Under the pieces are notes generated by a model, which did not search any database, was not told the origin of the DNA, and saw only the letters and a list, made by a program, of their open reading frames with translations. DNA of 64,000 nucleotides. Origin: Nonomuraea endophytica. Its GTDB lineage: Bacteria > Actinomycetota > Actinomycetes > Streptosporangiales > Streptosporangiaceae. Positions 27,561 through 35,402 of this stretch are shown here, piece after piece; within the stretch, counting starts at the first letter, position 1; each line of letters starts with the position of its first letter. The position numbers and the translations under genes are program-made. Where the stretch lies: assembly GCF_014203235.1 (NCBI RefSeq), contig NZ_JACHIN010000005.1, positions 620,001-684,000 on the forward strand, read 5' to 3'.

Positions 27561-28844
27561 ATGAGCTCGGTCGTTCTCGACAAAGTGACCAAGGTTTACC
27601 CGGGTGACCACCTGGCGGTCGATCGCATGAGCTTGAAGGCGGAGGACGGCGAGTTCCTGGTCCTGCTGGGCCCCTCGGGCTGCGGGAAGTCCACCCTGCT
27701 GCGCATGATCGCCGGGCTGGAGGAGATCACCGAGGGCGACCTGTGGCTCGACGGCAAGCTCGCCAACCACCTCGCCCCCCGCGACCGCGACGTGGCCATG
27801 GTCTTCCAGAGCGGCGCCCTCTACCCCCACCGCTCGGTGCGCGGCAACATCGCCTTCCCGCTGGAGATCGCCAAGACCGATCCCGAGCTGGTCAAGGAAC
27901 GGGTGCTGGAGCTGTCCAAGGCGCTGCACATCGACGAGACGCTCGACCGCCGCCCCGGAACCCTGTCCGGCGGCCAGCGCCAGCGCGTGGCCATGGGCCG
28001 CGCCATCGTCCGCCAGCCCAAGATCTTCCTGATGGACGAGCCGCTGTCGAACCTCGACGCCGGCATGCGCACCGAACTGCGCATGGAGATCTCCGCCCTG
28101 GTCAGGTCGCTCGGCGTCACCACGATCTACGTCACCCACGACCAGGTCGAGGCGCTCACGCTGGCCGACCGGATCGCCATCATGAACCGCGGCGTCCTGC
28201 AGGACGTCGGCACCCCGGCGCAGATCTACAACGACCCGGCGACCGCGTTCGTCGCGGCCTTCCTCAACTCCCAGCAGCTCAACCTGCTGGCCGCCACGGT
28301 GCGCACCCCGCAGAACCAGTACGTGATGCTGGACTTCGGCCCGCACCGGCTGACGATCCCGTGGAGCGACCCCCGGGCGTACGCGATCTCGCAGTACACG
28401 GGCAGCCAGGTATTGGTCGGCATGCGGCCCGACGGGCTGGCGCCGGTGCCGGAGACCTATGACGGGCCGGCGTTCTTCGGCCGGGTCCGGGCGCTGGAGT
28501 ACCACGGGCACGAGTGGCTGGCCTATGTGGAGTGCGGGGCGCCCGGCGTGGCCGTACCCGAGCCGCCGGATCCCCGCCAGCGGGTCAACGGCCACGCCCA
28601 GGAGTCGGCGGGGCTGGGCACGCTGCTGCGGCGGATGTTCGCCTCGCGCGCGGTGATCGAGGAGAAGGAGCAGGAGCAGGCGGAGGAGAGCGGCCACCAC
28701 CGCAGGACCGACCTGATCGTCCGGCTGGGCGTGCGCCCGGCCTGGCGGGTCAACGACGCCGCCAAGGTGGCCGTGGACGTCTCCCGCCTCATGGTCTTCA
28801 CGCAGGAGGGCGCCCGCATCGACGCCCCCCGCCGGGCCACCTGA
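27561..28844 (+). CDS. msiK: MsiK-like ABC transporter ATPase for multiple sugar importers
   Basis: A 427-residue MalK/MsiK-type ATPase. ATG 27561 is chosen; AAGG lies about 8 nt upstream and overlaps a TGCAAG element. Walker A GPSGCGKST (37-45), Q-loop VFQSGALYPH, signature LSGGQRQR (from 135), Walker B IFLMDEP and H-loop VTHDQVE are intact, followed by a regulatory MOP/TOBE domain longer than usual (about 60 extra residues with an acidic EEKEQEQAEESG segment). No permease is adjacent. In Streptomyces MsiK powers several sugar importers encoded elsewhere, so it probably serves the MalFG-like permease at 50.9-52.8 kb. It is divergent from the glucosidase operon. Confidence 0.85.
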   Translation: MSSVVLDKVTKVYPGDHLAVDRMSLKAEDGEFLVLLGPSGCGKSTLLRMIAGLEEITEGDLWLDGKLANHLAPRDRDVAMVFQSGALYPHRSVRGNIAFPLEIAKTDPELVKERVLELSKALHIDETLDRRPGTLSGGQRQRVAMGRAIVRQPKIFLMDEPLSNLDAGMRTELRMEISALVRSLGVTTIYVTHDQVEALTLADRIAIMNRGVLQDVGTPAQIYNDPATAFVAAFLNSQQLNLLAATVRTPQNQYVMLDFGPHRLTIPWSDPRAYAISQYTGSQVLVGMRPDGLAPVPETYDGPAFFGRVRALEYHGHEWLAYVECGAPGVAVPEPPDPRQRVNGHAQESAGLGTLLRRMFASRAVIEEKEQEQAEESGHHRRTDLIVRLGVRPAWRVNDAAKVAVDVSRLMVFTQEGARIDAPRRAT

Positions 28845-28857
28845 GGCCTTAGCCCGA

Positions 28858-29568
28858 TCAGCCGGGCGCGGCGTTGCGGTCGATGGCGAGGTAGGTGCCG
28901 CGCAGGCGGGCCAGGTGGGCGTGCTGGGCCTCGCGGGCGCCGGGCTCGTCGCCCGCCTCCACCCGGTCGAGGATCTCGCGGTGGTCGCGGTCGACGTCGT
29001 GCCAGAAGCGGCCGGGGGCGCGCGAGCGCAGGAAACGCTCGTCCAGGACCTGGAAGACGGGCCTGGCCACCACCTCCAGCAGCGGGTTGCCGCAGGCCCC
29101 GAGCAGCAGCGCGTGGAAGCGCTTGTTCGGCTCGTACATCTCCTCCGGCGAGGCCGCGCCGGGGTCGAAGAGCGTGGCCCGCAGCGCCGCCAGGTCCTCG
29201 GGGGTACGGCGCAGCGCCGCGAACCCGGCCGCCGGCACCTCCAGCAGGTCCCGGATCTCCAGGAACTGGTCCACGGTGAGCTGCGTGTCCACGGCCAGCA
29301 GGTTGAGGCTGGTCGCCAGGTAGTCGCTGATCTGCTCGGGCCGCGGCGTCACCACGAAGCTGCCCCCTGCCACGCCCCGGACGGTGGCGATGAGGTTCTG
29401 GCTGGCCAGCAGCCGCAGCGCCTCGCGCACGGTGCTCCGGCTCACGCCGTAGGCGGCCGACAGCTCGGGCTCGACCGGCAGCCGGTCACCGGGGCGGAAG
29501 CGGCCGGCCACGATGAGCTCCCGCAGTTCGGCGGCGAGCGCCTGGTAGGCGGGCGGCTTCTTGGTCAC
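28858..29568 (-). CDS. GntR-family (FadR/FCD subfamily) regulator
   Basis: A 236-residue regulator. GTG 29568 is chosen because the winged helix begins almost at once (YQALAAELRELIVAGRFRPGDRLPVEPELSAAYGVSRSTVREALRLL); the open frame upstream is low-complexity. The C-terminal all-helical FCD domain (FLEIRDLLEVPAAGFAAL ... RFHALLLGACGNPLLEVV ... DHREILDRVEAGD) usually binds an organic acid with a metal. It is convergent with the MsiK-like gene and lies downstream of the IclR gene on the same strand, so it may govern the neighbouring acid-degradation genes. Confidence 0.88.
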   Translation of the reverse strand: MTKKPPAYQALAAELRELIVAGRFRPGDRLPVEPELSAAYGVSRSTVREALRLLASQNLIATVRGVAGGSFVVTPRPEQISDYLATSLNLLAVDTQLTVDQFLEIRDLLEVPAAGFAALRRTPEDLAALRATLFDPGAASPEEMYEPNKRFHALLLGACGNPLLEVVARPVFQVLDERFLRSRAPGRFWHDVDRDHREILDRVEAGDEPGAREAQHAHLARLRGTYLAIDRNAAPG

Positions 29569-29728
29569 ACCGTCAGACCCTACTCGGCGGGTCCCGGCCG
29601 TGGCGCTTGAGGGATTCGGCCCCGCCCGGCCCTGCCGGACGGGGCCGGCGAGTGCCGGGGTGGCGGGTTCGGCCTCCCCCACGGTGAGGCCGATCCTGCC
29701 GTTCCGACCCCGCCGTACGAGGGGCCCC

Positions 29729-29753
29729 GTTCCACTTCTGGGAACAGCGTTCC
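29729..29753. promoter_or_regulatory. GTTCC/GGAAC inverted repeats upstream of gntR
   Basis: Three half-sites are arranged GTTCC (29729-33), GGAAC (29741-45), GTTCC (29749-53); the right pair is a perfect repeat around AGC. Read on the minus strand it includes ATTGGAAC, which is also present in the palindrome at 30958-30972. It lies in the 251-nt gap between the IclR and GntR genes. A shared IclR-type binding site is inferred. Confidence 0.4.
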
Positions 29754-29819
29754 AATCTGAGGCGGCTGTGTCAATGGCAAGAACCGGAGCGGCCTGGCCG
29801 TACCGGAGAAAACCAGAGC

Positions 29820-30581
29820 TCAGGCGCGGTGACCGAGTCGTGCGGAAAGTCGGTCGGTCGCCTCCAGAAGGGCCGCCGCGCAGGCGTCGGCCTCCCCGAT
29901 GAAGCGTTCGGCGGGCCCGCAGACGCTGATCACCGCGGCCGGCAGGCTGTGGTGGTCGAGGATGGGCGCGGCCACCGAGGCGGCGCCGCGCTGCCGTTCC
30001 GAGATGGACATGGCGTAGCCGCGGCGGCGGATCAGCGCCAGCTCGGTGCGCAACCGCTCCGGGTCGGTGACGGTGGCCGGGGTCAGCGGGTCGAGCGGCG
30101 CCGACAGGTAGGAGTCGATCTCCACCTCGGGCAGGAAGGCGAGGAACGCCTTGGACGAACCCCCGGCGTGCAGCGGGTACGGCACGCCGAGCGAGACCGC
30201 CATGATGACTTCGCGCGGCGGTTTGACCTGGTCGATGTAGACGCGGTTGAGGCCGGTCCTGATCGACAGTGTCGCGGTCTCGGTCGTGCGGGCGCTCAGC
30301 CCGGCCAGCTCGGGCGCGGCCAGGCGGCGGATGTCGATGCGGTCCAGATAGGCCAGCCCCAGCCGCATCGCGGTCAGCCCGAGCGAGTAGCGGCGGCTGT
30401 CCTCGTCGAGTTCGACCAGGCCGCGGCTGCGCAGGGAGGCCAGCACCCGGTGGACCGCCGCCTTGGACATGCCGAGGCTGTCGGCGAGCTCGGTCACCCC
30501 GAGCGTGCTGGTGCCCGCCTCGGCGAAGCGGACGAGTACGTCGGCCGCCCGCTCGACGGTCGCGACGGTCTGGCTGGACAT
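29820..30581 (-). CDS. IclR-family transcriptional regulator of the catabolic region
   Basis: A 253-residue IclR protein: winged helix TVERAADVLVRFAEAGTSTLGVTELADSLGMSKAAVHRVL, then the effector domain with TGLNRVYIDQVKPPREVIMAVSLGVPYPLHAGGSSKAFLAF. ATG 30581 has AAAGG 7 nt upstream; GTG 30596 is possible. It is cotranscribed with the NIPSNAP-like gene (11 nt gap), and that unit is divergent from the cyclase-PrpD pair across a region with a perfect palindrome. Control of these genes in response to an organic acid is inferred. Confidence 0.9.
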   Translation of the reverse strand: MSSQTVATVERAADVLVRFAEAGTSTLGVTELADSLGMSKAAVHRVLASLRSRGLVELDEDSRRYSLGLTAMRLGLAYLDRIDIRRLAAPELAGLSARTTETATLSIRTGLNRVYIDQVKPPREVIMAVSLGVPYPLHAGGSSKAFLAFLPEVEIDSYLSAPLDPLTPATVTDPERLRTELALIRRRGYAMSISERQRGAASVAAPILDHHSLPAAVISVCGPAERFIGEADACAAALLEATDRLSARLGHRA

Positions 30582-30592
30582 GCTGGAGCCTT

Positions 30593-30937
30593 TCACCTGC
30601 GATGCAACCCCACCGGTACGGGTGGGTCAGTCATGATCCTCGTGTCCACGAAGTCCCACCATTCTTCCTGTGACACGCGCTGCGACTCCCAGGAAGAGTC
30701 GCTCTTGAGGGTGGCCAGGGCCTTTCTGTAGGCGCCCCAGGCCGCCTCGTCGTCGAAGGCCGCCCGGTTCTCCAGCATGTATACGTCACCGACCACGCTG
30801 TAGAACCAGCGCACCTCCTTCACCATCGGCAAATCGCGGTAGAACCAGCGCTCGCGCTCCTCCAGCCACTCCCAGAAGGCCGCCATGTCCCTGCGGGCGC
30901 GTTCGGCGAGCCGCATCCGGTAGACCAGGTAGATCAT
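30593..30937 (-). CDS. Small NIPSNAP-like protein
   Basis: A cytoplasmic 114-residue protein rich in Trp and Arg (MIYLVYRMRLAERARRDMAAFWEWLEERERWFYRDLP). The spacing of strands and helices and the VRWFYSVVGDVYMLENRAAFDDEAAWGAYRKAL segment resemble dimeric alpha/beta-barrel NIPSNAP proteins. The assignment is from general pattern and is tentative. It starts 20 nt from the palindrome that separates it from the cyclase gene and is followed by the IclR regulator. Confidence 0.6.
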   Translation of the reverse strand: MIYLVYRMRLAERARRDMAAFWEWLEERERWFYRDLPMVKEVRWFYSVVGDVYMLENRAAFDDEAAWGAYRKALATLKSDSSWESQRVSQEEWWDFVDTRIMTDPPVPVGLHRR

Positions 30938-30957
30938 GGGTACAGTCTGAAACCTAA

Positions 30958-30972
30958 TTCCAATAATTGGAA
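30958..30972. promoter_or_regulatory. Perfect palindrome TTCCAATAATTGGAA, likely IclR operator
   Basis: TTCCAAT-A-ATTGGAA has perfect 7-bp arms around one base and lies midway in the 51-nt region between divergent starts at 30937 and 30989. An AT-rich palindrome in such GC-rich DNA is striking. The adjacent IclR protein is the obvious candidate to bind it. ATTGGAAC recurs upstream of the GntR gene. Confidence 0.6.
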
Positions 30973-30988
30973 CAACCGGGAGTGAGCC

Positions 30989-31783
30989 ATGTGGCAGGAC
31001 GGGTTGCGTGTGTACGACTTGGCGCAGCCGATGCGTAGGGGTATGCCCCAATCGCCCAATCATCCCCCATTTCGCATGCTCCTGGAGCGCCGGCACGGAG
31101 ATGTCGTCCGCGCCGACGGCGGTTCCGCCGCCAACGAGCTGATCGTCACCGGCGGCCACGTCGGCACTCACGTGGACGCCCTGGCCCACGTCTCGCACGA
31201 CGGCCTCCTGTACGGCGGAGCCGACCCGGCCGACCTCACCACCAACGACGGCTTCAGCTCGCTGGGCATCGACTCCTTCGACCCGTACGTGGGCCGGTGC
31301 GTCCTGCTCGACGTGGCCCGCGTCCACGGCGTCGACTTCCTGCCCGCCGGCTACGAGGTGAGCGTCGCCGACCTGGAGAAGGCCTCGGAGGGGGTGGAGA
31401 TCCGCGCGGGCGACGCCCTGCTGATCGGCACCGGCTGGTCGCGCGTTTGGCACGATCCCGGGCGGTTCACCGGCCAGACGGCGGGCGTACCGGGGCCGGG
31501 GGTGGAGGCCGGGCACTGGCTCGCCGAGCGGCGACCGCGCGTGGTCGGCGGCGAGACGATCGCCTTCGAGCACATCGCGCCGGAACGCGGCCACGCCGCG
31601 CTGCCGGTGCACCGGATCATGCTCGTGGAGTCGGGGATCAACATCGTGGAGACGATGCGGCTGCACGAACTGCTCGACGCGGGGGTACGCGAGTTCCTCC
31701 TGGTACTCAATCCGCTGCCGATCGTGGGCGCCACCGGCGCGCCGGTCCGGCCGCTGGCCGTTCTGCCCGGGGAGCGCGCATGA
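30989..31783 (+). CDS. Cyclase-family metal hydrolase (kynurenine formamidase-like)
   Basis: A 264-residue member of the cyclase/KynB family (PF04199). The metal-binding signature HVGTHVDALAHVSHDG follows the family HxGTHxDxPxH pattern, and the second half has GGETIAFEHIAP and LPVHRIMLVESGINIVETM. These enzymes hydrolyse amide, lactone or ester bonds of small acids. GGGAG precedes the ATG. It overlaps the PrpD gene by 4 nt, so a two-step conversion of one metabolite is likely, but the substrate is unknown. Confidence 0.86.
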   Translation: MWQDGLRVYDLAQPMRRGMPQSPNHPPFRMLLERRHGDVVRADGGSAANELIVTGGHVGTHVDALAHVSHDGLLYGGADPADLTTNDGFSSLGIDSFDPYVGRCVLLDVARVHGVDFLPAGYEVSVADLEKASEGVEIRAGDALLIGTGWSRVWHDPGRFTGQTAGVPGPGVEAGHWLAERRPRVVGGETIAFEHIAPERGHAALPVHRIMLVESGINIVETMRLHELLDAGVREFLLVLNPLPIVGATGAPVRPLAVLPGERA

Positions 31784-33177
31784 CCACACACGTGCAACTG
31801 CTGGCCGCCTTCGCCGCGAGCTGCCGCGACGACGGACTGCCCGGCGAGGTCCGCGCGGACGTCGCCGGCCGGATCCTGGACGTGCTCGGCAACTGCCTGG
31901 CCGCCTACGCCGAGCCGGACGCCGACGCCGCGCCCGCGGTCCTGCGCGCGGCCCTGCGGTGGAACGGCACCGGGGAGGCGACCACGATCGGCAGCGGCCA
32001 CCGCCTGCCCGCCCCGTCGGCCGCCCTGGTCAACGGCACGCTCGCGCACTCTCTCGACTACGACGACACGCATCTGCCCTCGGTGCTGCACCCGAGCGCG
32101 CCCGTGGTGCCCGCCGCGCTGGCCGCGGCCGAGGCCACGGGCGCCGGCGGGACGAGCCTGGCGGCGGCGGTCGCCGCCGGGATCGAGGTGTGCAACCGGC
32201 TCGGCATGGCCTCCTACCTGCCCGAGGCGGGCAACTCGCTCTTCTTCGACAAGGGCCAGCACGCCACGTCCATCTGCGGCACGCTCGGCGCCGCGGTGGC
32301 GGCCGGGATGCTGTACGAGCTGCCCGCCGAAGGGCTGGCCGACGCCTTGGGCATCGCCGCCAGCATGGGCGCCGGGGTCATCGAGGCCAACAGGACCGGC
32401 GGCACCGTCAAGCGGGTGCACTGCGGCTGGGCGGCGCACGCCGGGGTGTCGGCCGCGGTGCTGGCCCTCGAAGGCGTGACCGGGCCGCCGACGGTGCTGG
32501 AAGGGCGGTTCGGCTTCTTCCAGGCCTGGCTGGACGGCAGGTTCGACGCCGGGGCGCTGCTCGACGGCCTCGGCGAGCGGTGGGAACTGCTGCGCACCGT
32601 CTACAAGCCGTACCCGACCAACCACTTCACCCACCCCGCGATCGACTGCGCGCTCGCCCTGCGCGACCGGCTCGGCCCCGAGGCGCTGGCTGAGGCCGAG
32701 ATCGAGCTGGGCGTGCCCGCGCCGGTCCTGCGCACGATCGCGGAACCGGCCGAGGAGAAGGCCGCGCCCCGCTCCCCCTACCACGCGAAGTTCTCCGGCC
32801 CCTACACGGTCGCCACGGCGCTGCTCGGCTCGGGCGGCGGGCTCGGCGTCTGCCTGGACGACTTCGCCGAGCTGCATCCGGCGCGGCTGGCGCTGGCCGC
32901 GCGGGTGCGGTGCGTTGCCGACGCGCGGGCGACGGAGATCTTCCCGCGCGCCTTCGCGGCCGTTCTGCGGGTACGGCTGGCCGACGGCACCGAGCTGGAA
33001 CACCGCGTCGACTCCTCCAGGGGCGGCCCCGAGCATCCGCTGACCGGGGAAGAGCTGGCCCGCAAGTTCCGCGACAACGCCCGCCGTGCCTTGCCCGAGG
33101 ATCGGATGGAGGCCCTGGTGACGGCGGCCCGTTCCGGGGCCCCCGCCGCGAGCCTGCTCCCCCTGACCGTGGCCTAG
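31780..33177 (+). CDS. MmgE/PrpD-family protein (copy 1)
   Basis: A 465-residue all-helical/alpha-beta enzyme of the 2-methylcitrate dehydratase superfamily. Family hallmarks are AALVNGTLAHSLDYDDTH, HPSAPVVPAALAAAEA, SMGAGVIEANRTGGTVKRVHCGWAAHAGVSAA and VYKPYPTNHFTHPAIDCA. The superfamily also includes cis-aconitate decarboxylase and epimerases. No methylcitrate synthase or other prp gene is near, so propionate use is unlikely. ATG 31780 has GGGGAG upstream and overlaps the cyclase stop. A second, diverged PrpD lies at 39863-41347. Confidence 0.88.
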   Translation: MTTHVQLLAAFAASCRDDGLPGEVRADVAGRILDVLGNCLAAYAEPDADAAPAVLRAALRWNGTGEATTIGSGHRLPAPSAALVNGTLAHSLDYDDTHLPSVLHPSAPVVPAALAAAEATGAGGTSLAAAVAAGIEVCNRLGMASYLPEAGNSLFFDKGQHATSICGTLGAAVAAGMLYELPAEGLADALGIAASMGAGVIEANRTGGTVKRVHCGWAAHAGVSAAVLALEGVTGPPTVLEGRFGFFQAWLDGRFDAGALLDGLGERWELLRTVYKPYPTNHFTHPAIDCALALRDRLGPEALAEAEIELGVPAPVLRTIAEPAEEKAAPRSPYHAKFSGPYTVATALLGSGGGLGVCLDDFAELHPARLALAARVRCVADARATEIFPRAFAAVLRVRLADGTELEHRVDSSRGGPEHPLTGEELARKFRDNARRALPEDRMEALVTAARSGAPAASLLPLTVA

Positions 33178-33203
33178 ATCACCACTGCTTAGATCACCGC
33201 GGC

Positions 33204-33677
33204 CTAGATCACCATGGTGCGGCCGTCGGGCCCGTCCGGCCAGGTCCAGTAGCGGACCGGGCCGCCGGGCTCGCGCAGGCAGGCGGTCGCGGGCTCGCGC
33301 ATGACGGCCAGCGGGAAGTCCGCCAGCCGCGCCAGCGCCTGCCCGACCGGCACCCAGGCCGCCTCCAGCACGTCACCGTCGGGGTCGGCGGGCGTGAGGT
33401 CCTGCCCGCGCGGCCGTTCGAACGCGAAGTACAAGGCGGTCAGCGTCGCGGGAACCGGGAACTGCACCACCGCCAGCAGGCGCGTGGGCGGGCCCACCTT
33501 CAGCCCGCACTCCTCCGCGACCTCGCGGGCCGCCGCCCGGTCCGACAGCTCGCCGTCTTCGACCATGCCGCCGGGCAGGCCCCAGATCGGGTGCGGGTCG
33601 GCGGCGTTGCGCTGGTGGACCATGAGGACCTCGCCGTCCCCGAGCACGACCGAGCTCACGGCCAGAAGTGGTTTCAC
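33204..33677 (-). CDS. NUDIX hydrolase
   Basis: A 157-residue NUDIX protein. The Nudix box GGMVEDGELSDRAAAREVAEECGL has all the conserved Gly, Glu and Arg positions for metal and pyrophosphate binding. GTG 33677 has GGGAGG about 10 nt upstream; another in-frame GTG at 33710 is possible. The substrate (nucleotide sugar, dinucleotide or oxidised nucleotide) is not predictable. It lies between the PrpD gene (convergent) and TetR. Confidence 0.9.
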   Translation of the reverse strand: MKPLLAVSSVVLGDGEVLMVHQRNAADPHPIWGLPGGMVEDGELSDRAAAREVAEECGLKVGPPTRLLAVVQFPVPATLTALYFAFERPRGQDLTPADPDGDVLEAAWVPVGQALARLADFPLAVMREPATACLREPGGPVRYWTWPDGPDGRTMVI

Positions 33678-33719
33678 CCCCGCATTGTCCTCCCTGAAGC
33701 TCCGCGTCACTGTCCTCCC

Positions 33720-34298
33720 CTAGAGCGCCGCACCCGGATAGGCCGCCCGCAGTACGCCGCGGACGAACGCGCCCGGATCGTCCAGCCCCGCCGCCGCCAG
33801 CGTGTCCGGACCGTCCGACAGCAGGTGCGGCAGCGCCCCGTGCAGGGCCAGCGTGACCAGCGCGGCGCTCTCGCGGGTGACGGGCAGCCCGGCCGCCCGC
33901 TGGGCCAGCTCGAACCCGGTGAAGTCGCCCGCCGCGATCGGGTCGAGGATCTCCGCCAGCCAGGGCCGGCGCGCCGACTCGGCCTGCAGCTCCAGGTAGG
34001 CGAGCAGGCGGGCGCGGCCGGGCCCCGCCGCGTCGCGCAGCAGCGCCTCGAACCTGGCCGCCAGCTCGGCCGGGTCGCCGGGCGGCGAGGCCGGGACGGC
34101 GCCCCGGTAGAGCTCCAGGCAGCGCTCGGCGACCGCGCGCAGCAGGGCCTCGCGGGCCGGAAAGTAGTTCTTCGCGGTGCCGCCGGGCACGCCCGCCTCG
34201 GCGTCGACCGCGCGGTGCGTCAGGCCGCGCCCGCCCTCGCGCGCCAGCACGTGGATGGCCGCGTCGCGCAGAAGGTCCCGACGGTCCTGGTTCGCCAT
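33720..34298 (-). CDS. TetR-family regulator
   Basis: A 192-residue TetR repressor with helix-turn-helix RDLLRDAAIHVLAREGGRGLTHRAVDAEAGVPGGTAKNYFPAREALL and a variable ligand domain. GAGGCGGAGC precedes the ATG. It is divergent from the FAD monooxygenase gene across 78 nt containing a long palindrome at 34323-34356. Repression of the monooxygenase, relieved by its substrate, is the standard arrangement and is inferred here. Confidence 0.9.
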   Translation of the reverse strand: MANQDRRDLLRDAAIHVLAREGGRGLTHRAVDAEAGVPGGTAKNYFPAREALLRAVAERCLELYRGAVPASPPGDPAELAARFEALLRDAAGPGRARLLAYLELQAESARRPWLAEILDPIAAGDFTGFELAQRAAGLPVTRESAALVTLALHGALPHLLSDGPDTLAAAGLDDPGAFVRGVLRAAYPGAAL

Positions 34299-34322
34299 GC
34301 TCCGCCTCTCGTTTTTGCCGAT

Positions 34323-34356
34323 ACTACCCCAAACGTGGTACCACAGATGTGGTAGT
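34323..34356. promoter_or_regulatory. 34-bp palindrome, likely TetR operator
   Basis: ACTACC (34323-28) and GGTAGT (34351-56) flank a central perfect GTGGTACCAC (34335-44); all share one centre, and 13 of 17 positions per arm are symmetric. An overlapping TACCACA/TGTGGTA repeat lies at 34339-34354. It sits between tetR and the FAD monooxygenase, so it is the expected TetR site. Confidence 0.65.
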
Positions 34357-34376
34357 CGATTTCGTGGAGGTGGGAC

Positions 34377-35402
34377 ATGGCCGGAAAGGCTGTGGTGGTC
34401 GGGGCGGGCGTGGGCGGGCTGGCCACCGCGATCGGGTTGCGGCGCGCGGGGTGGTCGGTGCGGGTGCTGGAGCGGCGGGCCGAGCTCGAGAGGTACGGCA
34501 CCGCCTTCGGCATCCACCCGACCGCCCAGGGCGCGCTGGAGCGGCTGGGCGTGGGGCAGGGGTTCATGGAGCGGGCGGTGCCGTACCGGGACGGGCGCAT
34601 CCGCACCCCGGACGGCGCGGTGATCGCGAACCTGCCGCTGGAGCGCATCGAGCGCAGGGCCGGGCGGCCGGAACTGCTGATCGCGCGGCCGTACCTGCTG
34701 GATGTGCTCTTGGGGGCGCTGGACGTGCCGATCGAGTTCGGCGGCGAGGTGCGCGACGTGGAGGAGCTCGCGGCCGGCCACGACCTGGTGGTCGGCGCCG
34801 ACGGCATCCGCAGCGCGGTGCGGCGGGGGCGCTTCGGCGGGCGCAGCGGCCCGCGCCACGTGGGGACGGTGGCGTGGATCGGCATCGCCGGATTCGACAG
34901 CGGCATCCACGGCGAGACGTGGGGCGCCGGGCGGTTCTTCGGGATGACGCCGGTCGAGCCGGGCAAGACGAACTGGTACGCGACGGTGCCGGAGGCCACC
35001 ACCGCCGGGGAACTGCGCGAGCTGTTCAGCGGCTGGCACGACCCGATCCCCCGCATCCTGCACGAGACGGACCCCGCGGAGTGGATCCGCTACGAGATGC
35101 GCCACCTGCACCCCGCCCTGCCCTCCTTCACCAGCGGCGGGAACGTGGCGCTCGTCGGGGACGCGGCGCACGCGATGACGCCCAACCTGGGGCAGGGCGC
35201 GTGCACGGCGATCCTCGACGCCGAGGCGCTGACCAGGGCGATCGCCACGCACGCCAGGCTGCCGGAGGCGCTGCGGGCCTACGACGCCGAGCGGCGGCGC
35301 AGCGCGCAGCGGGTGGCGCTCGGCTCGCGCGGCCTGCACCGGTTCATGACGGTACGCCGCACCGGGCTGCGCGACTCGCTCCTGCGCCTGCTGCCCGCCT
35401 GA
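34377..35402 (+). CDS. FAD-dependent monooxygenase (aromatic hydroxylase type)
   Basis: A 341-residue flavoprotein monooxygenase of the UbiH/salicylate hydroxylase family. The FAD motifs are present: VVVGAGVGGLATAIGLRRAGWSV, the DG motif VVGADGIRSAVR, and the GD motif ALVGDAAHAMTPNLGQGA. It would hydroxylate an aromatic or polyketide-like substrate using NAD(P)H and O2. It is shorter than most group A hydroxylases (about 390). GTGGAGGTGG is just upstream of the ATG. Its stop abuts that of the convergent acyl-CoA dehydrogenase gene. Confidence 0.87.
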   Translation: MAGKAVVVGAGVGGLATAIGLRRAGWSVRVLERRAELERYGTAFGIHPTAQGALERLGVGQGFMERAVPYRDGRIRTPDGAVIANLPLERIERRAGRPELLIARPYLLDVLLGALDVPIEFGGEVRDVEELAAGHDLVVGADGIRSAVRRGRFGGRSGPRHVGTVAWIGIAGFDSGIHGETWGAGRFFGMTPVEPGKTNWYATVPEATTAGELRELFSGWHDPIPRILHETDPAEWIRYEMRHLHPALPSFTSGGNVALVGDAAHAMTPNLGQGACTAILDAEALTRAIATHARLPEALRAYDAERRRSAQRVALGSRGLHRFMTVRRTGLRDSLLRLLPA

